From: Dimorphilus gyrociliatus
Lineage: Eukaryota > Annelida > Polychaeta > Dinophilidae
NCBI GenBank assembly: GCA_904063045.1
Contig: CAJFCJ010000020.1
Span: forward strand, 364,916 to 428,915
Direction of reading: 5' to 3'
DNA length: 64,000 bases
Part shown: positions 38,001 to 49,500 of the stretch, one piece after another
How positions within the stretch are numbered: position 1 is the first letter of the stretch
Layout of the letters: the number at the start of each line of letters is the position of its first letter
The notes under the pieces: generated by a model
Seen by the model: only the letters and a program-made list of their open reading frames with translations
What the model was told of the DNA's origin: nothing
The model's database searches: none
Program-made: the position numbers and the translations under genes

Positions 38001-38959
38001 TTTCTATTACCTCAGTCATTTTCAGTATATCCTTATACGTATTTTCTTAAATACAGGCGAAAAACCAGACTACATCTTCTATTTATTCATCAAAGCATGA
38101 CTGGTAAGAAATTAGAGGTTTAGAAAGAATGGAATAATTTTAGGCATGTTTCCTTTTTGACAGGCAAAACGTCAAACCGTCTGTTACGCATGCAAAAGCC
38201 AAATACAATTTTTTGGGACAGAATCATATGGAATTAAGTTTTAAGCGTGGGGACGTTATTAGAATAATACAAGATATGAATCACAATTGGACGGAGGGAG
38301 AATTAGACGGTCGAGTGGGAGTTTTTCCATCGAATTATGTAGAAAAACTTGAGAGGCCACAGGAACCCTTTCCAATTGAGGGAGAAGGAGTTGCAAAATT
38401 TAATTTTCAACCACAAAGTAGTGTTGAACTTGGTCTCAAAAAAGGAGAAGTTGTAAAATTATGTAGGAGAGTTGATATCAATTGGTGGGAGGGCAGGAAT
38501 GGCAATAGAGTGGGAATTTTTCCTTGTTCTTATGTTCAAGTGATTGTTGAACCTCGTTATCCACCGCTTTCTCGATCTTCGGTCGGTTCTCAGACACCTC
38601 CTATGCATTTAGTAGACACTCAAGGCGAGTTTTACCGAGAAGCAACCGGAAGAAGCACATTACCGGCAACTAACGAATCTTATTCATCCTCGCGACCAAA
38701 CGACGCTTCAGATTTCAAATTGTAAGTGGAAGACGAAAATCGATTAAGTAACACTTAACCTATACTTTGTTGTAGATATAAGTCCTTGTATCGTTACATA
38801 CCGCAAAATGCAGACGAATTGGAAATGTACGAAGGTGATATAGTTTTTGTCTACGAAAAGTGTCATGACGGATGGATGATCGGGGAGAGTTTAAGATCAA
38901 GGAAATTTGGTACTTTTCCAGGAAATTATGTGAAACCGGTACTATATTACACGAACTAA
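35065..38959 (+). CDS. SORBS/CAP/vinexin-type adaptor with three SH3 domains
   Basis: Five exons: 35065..37432, 37823..37893, 38057..38103, 38164..38721, 38776..38959; 1075 aa. The first exon encodes about 790 residues of low-complexity, charged, Ser/Pro-rich linker with short helical segments ([35 protein letters not shown]). The C-terminal 240 residues hold three SH3 domains: about 841-898 (AKYNFLGQ...NHNWTEGEL...[11 protein letters not shown]), 909-965 (AKFNFQPQ...NWWEGRNG...GIFPCSYVQ) and 1016-1072 ([21 protein letters not shown]...[11 protein letters not shown]). The 2+1 spacing and the third-domain sequence are typical of sorbin/CAP/ArgBP2 proteins, which scaffold vinculin and actin at adhesions. 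A sorbin homology (SoHo) domain could not be identified with confidence. An in-frame upstream ATG at 34993 is possible but lies in TA-repeat leader. Confidence 0.92.
37682..37709 (+). repeat. (CT)n tract in intron 1 of the SORBS-like gene
   Basis: A run of CT/TC dinucleotides within a CTAT/CTCT-rich pyrimidine stretch (about 37650-37725). Confidence 0.8.
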
Positions 38960-39098
38960 TTTAAGAATCTTCTTATAAACTTATAACACATAGTATAATA
39001 TTATAGATATTTCACATAAACTTTATAGATTATAACCTGTGCAGGCTTTTTGACTATACAACTTTCAATTATCTTCTTTGAAATTTGCTGGCCTCAGT

Positions 39099-41510
39099 TT
39101 ATTTATCTTGTTTGTTTTCGGTCTCCCCGCAAGCTATTTTCTCGTTTCCTGATGCGCTTCCTTCCTCTTTTTTCACAGTTGTTTGAAATGCTTGATCTTT
39201 TTCATCGGCTTCTTCCAAAACAGGTTCTATTTATTATTAAATGAAAAATATGAAGGAAAAAAAATAAGAAATTTATCACCTTTTTACTATAAAATGATAG
39301 AACTTGAAAGTAGAAAACAATCAATTATAGAAAAATATTTGCATCAATTAAGATACAACCAAGAAAAATGGGAAGACGTTATGAATTAGATATAAAAGGA
39401 TTAATTTTCATAAAACTAAATTTACTTCTTTGTTTTTCTTAATATACAGTATAATATAGAATTGATATTATATTTGTATAAGAAAATACTAATAAAATCT
39501 TTCTAACATTGACCAGTTATAGATATTATAAACTTACCCACATCCTCGTCAATGCTGTCACTTATATTTGGTCGAACGTATTCTGGACCAGATTTTTGAG
39601 CTAAAAATAGACTTAATTAAAAAACATTATGATAGCTAAAAGACTTAAGGAGATTAAGCTAATTAATTGTATTTTATAAATAATTAGAGCCTATTTTTTC
39701 CACTTGCCTAAATATTCAGGAATACCATCTGCCCATACGGAATGTTCGTTCATATCGACCTCTTGCATTTCATCGTCAACTTCTATAGACTCCATCTTTT
39801 TACGTTCCCTTTTCTTAGTATCTATATTTAATAGGAATAAGAGGAATAATAGTTATTATTAATAGAATTCCATTTTTCTTTTCTATTCCTATAGCTCTAT
39901 CACTCTTTTACTTATTATTTGTAAAAGACACAAGTTTATTACGGAATAATTCCTATTCAATTATAATATTGAGATTATCTTTGTCTCAAATTTTTCCTTT
40001 TAATAGCAATTTTAATAAAAATGGAAAAACAGTATGTTACAGTAAAGATAACATAACAACTGTAGGTAAATAAGATATCTTTTGGTTCGAAGAGATACGT
40101 TATTTTAATATAAAAGAGACCTATATCTTGTGATATAAATAGAATAGCAAAAACAAAGAACTTTTAGTGACAAGCTCTATAGATAATTTTTATAAGTATG
40201 GAAAAGAAAGTCTATGAAGTTTACTGCTAATTATTTCGTTCATCTAATAATAGAAAATAGTTCTAAATAGGTTGGGGAAGAATAAATTGTTCCATCGGAA
40301 GATTGAATCATATTTTAAAAAGGTCAAATCATTAAACCTTGAAAGAAGATTATCTTCTTTTTCTACTTCTACAAAACTAAAAAAGATAAGTCTTTTTAGC
40401 AGCCCTGAGTCTTTCATAAAAACCGAGAATGACTATATATACAGCATATGCTGTATGTATACAGTATATACAGAAAATTGTTACTAGTGTAAGATTAGGC
40501 TTAGCTTCTTATATTGTATGAATAAATATTCTGATAAATATAGCATATAGCATGTTTATAAAAGTTTATGTATTGTATTATATATACTAATTATTATTTT
40601 AAATAAAACCCGAAATATTAGAGATTGCATTTAGAAGAAATTATATGAATATGCTCGGTATAATTATAGGATTTATCTGGTACAGCGTCATCGTCGTGTT
40701 CTGTGATATAATTGACTTTAAACAATACTTTTAGTATGCTTTCTCTTCTTGTATACATCATTTCTACGAAAATGTTGTAATCTTTCTTATTTTTACAGAT
40801 ATATTAAAACAAGAAGTAGAATAACTGTTACATATTTCCTGTACCATTGTTTAGCTACTTAATTATCATGGTGATATTGGAATTGGCAGACAGCAGTAAC
40901 GGTGCAATTATAATATATTTCGATCTTCTCTTTACATGGCTGTCTAGATATTGAAAATTTAATACATTTTGCGCAAGCACCAACTGATAGAAATCACGTC
41001 TATTTATATATACCTGCAAGTACTGTTCTTAAATACAATTATAGCTGTATATCTATCTATATACATATGTATATACTGTATATATAAATTTATATATACA
41101 TATATATTTATGTCATAGCTGAATGTTGCTATTTCTAGACAAATAGAATTATTTGCATATATAAACATACACAATATAGATATCATGATGAAAAATTCTA
41201 TTTAGACTCTTTGTTTTGATCTGTTAAGGAAACTATATAAAATTTCGTGAAAACAATCTATTTCTATTTGTCTCGACCTCCTCCCCTCCCCCACCTCTCT
41301 CTCTCTCTCTCTTTATTTCTCTATATCTCTATTTTCCTAGATATTTTGTATCCACATTTGAATTTGATATAGGTAAAAACATTTCTGACAAACATTTTTT
41401 TAAATAAAACGTCAATAATTACAAAATAGAAAGTAAACTTAAACGAATAAAACATAACAAAAAAGATTGAAAAAAACTTTACCAGCCGTGTGACTTTCAT
41501 CGCCAGACAT
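39099..41510 (-). CDS. Small acidic disordered protein, unknown
   Basis: Four minus-strand exons join in phase: 41510..41483 (the exon itself reaches back to 41540), 39821..39708, 39600..39538, 39226..39099; 110 aa if the ATG at 41510 (MSGDESHTAD) is the start. The protein is acidic and probably disordered, with KKRERKKMESIEVDDEMQEVD, a short conserved-looking core WADGIPEYLAQKSGPEYVRP and an acidic Lys/Glu tail ending ENKQDK. I do not recognise it. The 39821..39708 exon uses a GC donor (AG|GCAAGT); the frame requires it. The first intron is about 1.66 kb, unusually long here, and may hide further exons: an open stretch near 40690-40780 (frame with KVNYITEHDDDAV) could be one. The exon frame is open upstream of the ATG, so a 5' coding exon is also possible. 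Confidence 0.65.
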
Positions 41511-41540
41511 CACGCTTGTATTCTCTTTGACTGATTCTAT

Positions 41541-43519
41541 CTAAAAAAAAATGATCTCTAGATGGAGTTGTAGGCGCCAAGTTGTACATTATTACAATGA
41601 GTTTTCCTCCTTTTATAAAGTTCTCCTTATGTGGTCTGCAGATGGAATAGATTTATTCATTTAATTCAAATAAAAGTCTTTCAGATTCTTTTGAAATTAT
41701 TGAATAGAAAATTTATTATTTCAGAAGTAATATTAAATTCATATGAATCTTATTAAATCCATTTACAAGCATCCATTTTCTATGAATAGTTAAAACGACT
41801 TAAGATCTATTTACGATTCTTATTAAAGTAGAAATTACTTTTTTAAATAAGTTAAAAGAGAGAAATTGAATATTGTTCCTTTTAAACTAAATGGTGTTTC
41901 TCTCGAAATTTTTTGCACTTTAAACATCCGCTTCAGATATAAAAATAGATTAAGAGGAAATTAACTAGTTCAGTGCTACTGGTGAAGAAATCGAAGAACA
42001 AAAGTACAATGTAAACTCTTAAAGCATTGGAGAAGTGTGCATATATTTGCTATCGCTCGTATAATGTCTTTGAAAAATGATCTACGTTTTTCATTATTCA
42101 TTTTTCTTCTTTCTTTTCTATTTTATCCTCCTTCACTTTTTTCTTTTCCTCATTTCTATGTATCTTTTTCTTAATAATTTCTCCATTAATTTGTCATTGT
42201 TAGTTTTCTTTTGTTATAAAGCTAATAATATACAGCATTTATATATACAAATGTTTGTATATATATATCCTCCCCTCCACTTGTTCAATCGTTTCAAAGA
42301 TGAAAAAATTATCAGTAATCCCTTTGGTTTGTAAAAAACAACTAAAGAAAGAAATATTGATCTGTACGTAAATAGATAGATTTATATTAAACATATGATT
42401 AAAGCTGTTTTCTAAACTTATAGTGTATTTGTTATAAAGAACTGTATACATATTTATAAAGGTTTAGCGTTAATAAGTATATTTTAAGTTCTGAAATATA
42501 TAAATATATTCATAAAAATTAAGACAATTAGTTCCATTACTGTTCTTTAAATATCTTAGGCACGATTTTTAAACAGTATAGGATTACAAAATGCAACTTT
42601 TTACATAAAGTTTCATTATTAAATCGGGACACGTAGTTTGAGCGGGGAATTTTTTTTTTAACTAATATGGAGTATGTTGCATTATTTATTAACAAAATGG
42701 TTTATGTCACTTAAATGCTTACGTTAAATCGAAAGAAGGAAATGGACCGATTTAATAATCTCTTTCTCTTGAAATACACTCCAATTTTGAATAAAGCCCA
42801 TTCCCTTTGCTGTATTACAATCCAATAAATAAAATAATTGTTTAGAAAGATGCAGCGGTCAGTGAAATAGGATAGATAATGATGATTTCCTTTATTAAAG
42901 AGAATTCTCAGAAGTTTAGCTTATCATATCCTTCCTTGAGAAATCGAAAAGAATCGACCAACTGTTAAACGGAAAAGAGAAAATATATAGCATCCTAATC
43001 CTTCCACCCCTCTACAAACTACCACACCCCCTCTTTTTCAATCTTTTTGCAGTGTAATTCAATTGCAGACAGGAGTCTGATTTGCGGTTGTCGCTTTTCT
43101 TTGCCGTCTTAAGCGATGCTTAAGAAAACTTCTTTAAACTCGAATACATTGAGTTCTATTAGCTTGGATCTTCTCTCGTTATACTTTATTCTTAGGCGTG
43201 ATGAAGAAATGGGAAAAGGAAATTCATTTTCAACAAATTTATCCCGGGACTTTAATAGCGTAAGTATAAAATTACATTTTTCCTTACTATCTTAGGCCAA
43301 ATTATAGCTCTATATCAGGAGACAGAGTGTACACAAACTGTTCCACAGTATTAATATATGGAGCAGGCAATTAGGCAGTTAATATACCATTATTGGCCAA
43401 TCTTTAGGTACCGAATACTGGGCCTGTTGTGTACACCATTTCCATTGTTGTATGAACAAAAAGACAATTTCTCTACATCTAAAAACAAAAAATCTGAACC
43501 TCAAATATAAAAACAGATA
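41541..43519. other. Interval between acidic-protein gene and ankyrin
   Basis: About 2 kb, divergent promoter space. No coding exon was supported. CT-rich stretches lie on both sides: one just downstream inside the neighbouring intron (41279-41315), and CCTTCCACCCC...CCACACCCCC at about 42998-43030 upstream of ankyrin. An initiator region for ankyrin probably lies within 43050-43500; no TATAAAA was seen. Confidence 0.45.
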
Positions 43520-46500
43520 ATGGCCTCCAAGATAGATTCCATGGAGGAAGAAGATGGAGAACAATTATTTCTTGCCTGCAGGGAAGGAAATCTCAAAAAA
43601 GTTTCAAAGATTTTAAAGGAAGGTGGAGTAGATCCAAATGCAAAAAATATTGTAAGTTCTCTGAAAAAAACTCTCATCAATTGTTTTTAAGTATAGATAC
43701 AAGATCTATCATGTTTACTAGGATTTCTCATACTTTTTTTTCTATAGATAGGACACACCGCCCTGCATGTTGCTTGTCACAAGGGCTACAAGGATATTGT
43801 TGAGGAACTATTGAGGAACAAGGCGGATATAGAACTGCAAACACTAGTAGGGAATAATATAGAAATGCTATTACCCTTTAGCCTTTCATTATTATTTTTG
43901 TGTAAAACTATGACTTCTTTTAGGATGGATTTACTCCACTTCATATAGCTAGCCGCTATGGCAAATTGGAAGTAATTAAGGTTCTTGTTGAACACAACGC
44001 GAAAATTAACTGCCAATCAAATGTATTTATATTATGAATTTCTTTAACCTCTTGCTAAATACCTTGTATCGTGTACTTTTTACAATTCAAGGAGGGATTT
44101 ACTCCAATCTATTTAGCCGCGGAGGAGAATTTTCCGGACATGATCACATACCTGCTTTCGAAAGGAGCTAAACCTCAACTAACAACTAAGGTAACGAGAA
44201 AATCAATATACATATTGTTCACGTCCGATAACCTCTTTATCCCTACTCTGACAAACAATTAAAGATAATTGCGATAAAGCTATAGCATATTAATTCAAGG
44301 AGATAATTTTATCTTCCAGAATGGATTTAGACCTTTAGATGTAGCTGTAACACAAAAGAATATTGAAGCAACTAACACTCTTTTAACTTGGGACAAGATG
44401 AGCAAGAAATCCCGACATACGGCATTGCATTCAGCATCAAGGAAGAACGATAGGCCAGCGGCCGCTCTTCTTATTGAAACCGGGCGATGTTCGATTAACG
44501 ATAAAACACCAGTACGATTTTAAGCTTTAAATTTATTGACTTTCATTTGTCATTTATCACAATTTATGTGATTTTTTTCCTTCGACTAGAATGGCTTTAC
44601 AGCCTTACACATTGCTTGCCAATATAATAGTACGGATATCCTAGAATATCTTATTGAGAATGGTGCAAATATTAATATTGAAGCAAAGGTAATACTTGAA
44701 CAACTTTTGCCGTATAAACAAACATCGTTAGCTACTTAACACTTGATTTATTTAGAACAAAGTTACTCCACTACATGTTGCAAGCAAATGTAACAAACTA
44801 GAATCAGTTATCATATTGTTAGATAATGGAGCTAATATGGAAGTTATCACAACGGTATGTATTTCATTTTTAAGCTAAAAAAGAATATTTTCAATACCTT
44901 GAACTTATAACTTCCTTTTAAGGATAAGCTCACACCTCTTCATTGCGCTTCAAGATCAGGACAAGTTGCGATTGTTGAAAAGCTGTTAGAAAGAGGGGCA
45001 GAGGTCAATGCAAAATCCAAGAGTAAATTGACTCCACTTCATATGGCATCTCAAGGAAATCACTATGATTGTGCAAGGTTATTGATTTACCACAAAGCTC
45101 CAGTTGAAGATGTTGCAATTGTAAGACTATTAACTTTATAAACCTACATAACTTGTATAGAAAATAATAAAAATAAGAGGCAAGGGAAAGAGAACAAAGC
45201 TCAAAAATTTATTTCTTTCTCTTTAGAAATCAATAAATTGTTAATATAAGACAGAAAGAAGAAAAACTAACTTAAAAAGTTTTATCTTACGACTTTCTTC
45301 TTGATTTAAATCCATCTAATAAGTTTATTTTTGTTTTAAATCAGTTATTTTAATATACTTTTATTCTTTTATCCGATTACTGTTTCATTTATTTATCTAA
45401 TCATGGGGTTTTTTTTAACAGGATTATTTAACCGCACTTCATGTTGCGTCGCATTGCGGAAGTTATGAAACAGCAAAGCTTCTCCTTAGCTGCAATTGTA
45501 AAGTAGATCCAAGAGCTCGGGTAATAGTGATAATAATTGAAATAGACAAAAATTTGAATAATTGCGATAATAATAATAATAATGGTATGGAGCTTGTATA
45601 TAATTTTTGTTTTATTTTTATAGAATGGCTTTACACCGCTACATATTGCCTGTAAAAAGGAAAGAATTCGCATTATAGAACTTCTTCTGAGTTATGGTGC
45701 GGTAATTAACGCAACGGCTGAGGTTAGAAACGAACTTTGTTTACAAAAAAACTCTTTACCTTTTATTTTCAATTAATTGTCTCAATCTCGACAAACTTGT
45801 CTAAAAATAATCTCTACTTTTCTCTCACCTCTCTTCTCTCTTATTATGATATATATATATATATATTTAAACATGTATATTTTACAGAGTGGACTAACTG
45901 CCCTTCATGTGGCGGCTTGGTATGGTTTTAACGAAATAGTTAAGAAATTAATAGACAAAGGCGCTGATCCTAATGCTAAAACCAGAATTGGTCAGACTCC
46001 TTTACATACAGCAGTTATTGGAGGTAAATTGCAGACCGTTAAACTACTTATTAAATTGGGTTCCCAAATTAATGCAAAGGCAAACCAGGGCGAAACGCCT
46101 CTTCACTTGTCTGCTGATTTAGGGGATTGGAAGGCCGCAGAGTGTCTTTTAAAGGGTGGAGCAGCAGTTGACGAAAAAATGGATAATGAATTTACACCAT
46201 TGCACGTTGCTATAAGACGCGGCCAAGTAGATACGATAAAAATCTTATTGAAATATCATAGCAACCCTGAGTTAAAGACTAGCACAAAACTGACGGCCTT
46301 GCACTTAGCTGCCAAAATGGGCAATCCAAGAGTTATAGAATTGCTCTTGAAGAAAGGGGCAGACCCAAATTCTAGAGGCGTAAACGAGCTTACACCCCTT
46401 CACGTCGCATGCCACTATAGAAAAGCAAAAGCTATCCAATTATTACTGGATAAAGATGCAAAAGTTAATCTGAAAGCGAAAAATGGTATGCAGGCGTTGC

Positions 46501-49500
46501 ACATTGCAGCCAAAAGGGGTTATCCTTCCATAGTTAATCAACTTTTAAAGAGAAAAGCTGATCCTAATGCTTCTACAAGAACTGAATACAGGCCTTTACA
46601 TTATTCATCCGTAGAAGGCAATACCAATGTAACGAAACTATTAATTAAAAGTGGTGCTGACCCAAATTGTAGAAGTAGAAATGGTCTAACGCCTCTTCAT
46701 CTTTGTGCCGAAAAAGATGAAACTGAATCTGGCGAATTACTGATTAATTCAGGATCAAAATTAGAAGAAAAGTCTAATGCTGGTTTTACGCCTTTGCATA
46801 CTGCGTGCTATTATGGAAGTATTGGCATGATCAAACTATTATTAAAGCATGGGTCAAATTTTGAAGCGTCAACAGAATTGGATTATTCTCCACTTCATCT
46901 TGCAGCTCAACAAGGAAACGCCCTAACTATAAACATATTATTGCAAAAAGGGGCTGATGCAAACCGTATTAACAAGGTAATATTTGATTTAATTACAACT
47001 CCCTATTTTATCCTATACGTATGTATAATATAAATGTTTTATACATATAAACATAGTATATAATAAGTATCTAATATTTTGAAATAGGCATTTAGAAAAT
47101 ATTACTCAGTAATATTCTTAGAAAGGGAAATAAAGGACGCACACGACCATTAACAAATTAATTTACTTTTATTAAAGTTTGCTTTTAATACTCTTAAAAA
47201 TATAGGATGGACAGACAGCCTTGTCAATTGCCAGGAAATGTTCATATGTTAGTATAGCAGAAGGGCTCAAGGATAAAACGGATGTAGTGGTCAAAGAGTC
47301 TAACGTTTCTTACACTCCTCATATGCCTGATACAATGGAAGAGGACACTCACTCGGAAATAGATTCGGAAGGTTTATATGACGTCATAAATTCTGAATGA
47401 CAGAAAATTATTTTTACAACCATTAAATATCTATATTTGTTTTTCTCTTTAAAAGATGAAAGCACATTTATTACAACAAATAATCAACAATTGGAAACCT
47501 TCATGACTTACACGGTAAGAAAATGATAAATATATAAAGAGGGGATATATAGTTTATACAGTACTTATATGCTTTTTTTCTTCATCAAAGTCTTCTTTGA
47601 CTAGTTTTTACTTTAATTTAAATTAAATAATAATTAATTAACTACTCAATTAACCTGTAATTAAAGTTCTATTAAAATTTTCAGGACTATACTTTAGATC
47701 CATCGAAAATAATAACTTTTACAGAAGAAAGGTCAAATTACGCGGTCGTTGATTTACACAACTCACCGGTTTAGTATTAAAAAATAATTTCGTTAGCTTT
47801 GTTATATTTTTTTATACTAGAAGAACAAAAAAAGCAAAACAACATAAAAAATGTATTAGCTGCTTTTTTAACACATTTTTTTTTAATTAACAAAGTTTTT
47901 AATACTCGTAATTAACTGGCTGCTGTTTTTTTTATTTAATACTCTTACCATATACTTAAGCAGTATGTTATTAACAGTAATAAACTGGTATCTATATTAT
48001 ACTATCGTCTTTATCTGATAAACTACACTTGCACGCTTATCTTTTTTTCTATAAACCTACACAAAAAGTAAATTGTTCTAAGGTGAAAAGACTATATTTA
48101 TATTTATTAATATACCTTTAACTACTTTAGGAAGAACAGATAACAGCTGACGTTTGTACAATGGAGAATGCAGCAATATTTGAAAACGGTTTGGAATCAG
48201 AGAGAACCATTTCGGAGTAACTATATAATATACATTTTATTTTCCTCATTTTAACATTCCATTGATAGATTAATAAACATATTTTATATTAATATAATGC
48301 TTTGCAGATTCCTCATATCTTTTATAGCTGATGCTAATGGGGCAATAATGGTCTGTAAGCGATATTCCGGACTGAGGATAATTGTCCAACCTAATGTCAT
48401 TTCCAATCCGACGAAATTTATTTTAAAATTCGTGAAAAAAGATCAACTATCGTCGCCACCTCCCCTTCTTCAAAATGAAGGATTAGCGTGTAGGATTTTA
48501 GAATTATCCCCCAATGCCTTGGATTTCGATGGGTAAAAGATATTTTCATTTAATACTTTTTCTCCGTAAAATTTGATCTTAGACTTAATTAATTCCTCTT
48601 TATAGAGAAATAATAATTGAGGTTCCTCATTTCGCTTCATTAGAAGATGGGCAAAGGGAAATTGCAGTATTAAGAAGCGATAATGGGGTTGATTGGATTG
48701 AACATAAAAACATTAGCGAGGAGCGTAGACCTAAAAATATTGATGAAATATTTAAGGGTGAAAACATTATGCTATAATATTTGTCACTATATTAAAATAT
48801 GAAATAATATTTGGAACAGGTTTTAGAGAGGCTGAAAGCGTTTATAACAGAAACGTCGTCCGAATTAAAACGAATAGCTTACCAAAATATTTCGCTTTAG
48901 TATCATTATTAAGGCAACGCACTAAACTCTTGGGACAAGAGGGCGGAATTCTAGTTGCTCACGCCGAATCTAACGTCCAAATTAATTTCCCAAAAGGTAC
49001 CATATGGAATAGTTATCTTAGTAATACGTCCAAGTTAATTCCAGTTCTAATATATTTTTTAAAATAGGAGCTGTCACAAAAACAATTCAAGCAGGTATAC
49101 AAGCTCAAATTATTAAAAGAGCTCTTCTGGATCAATGCCTGAAACCTGGAGTTATATCTAGTCCTATTGTCAGCCTTGAACCCAGTAAACGAAAGTTTCA
49201 TAGAGAAATAACAATTTCTTTACCTCTTGGTACAACGAAGCTAGATTCTAAGCAACTAGAATCCGTAAGATTATTTTGCAGTCTTGATGGTAATATAATA
49301 TAAATATCTTTCAATTTTGATAACTATACGTATTTAATTTTCTATATTCATCTATTAGAAAGGAATGTCAAATGGGAAGATATTACGGGGACGACGGAAA
49401 TAACTTATTCTAAAAATTGCGCTCACTTTAAGACAATTTATCCTGGAAAATTTTGGATATTAATCGATAATGGATTTAATCATGATCTTATTAATCGATT

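Noticed and set aside
39183-39389. Plus-strand open frame of 68 codons after the SH3 adaptor
   Set aside because: It is antisense to the last exon of the minus-strand acidic gene, which has matching splice sites and phase, and it has no signature of its own.
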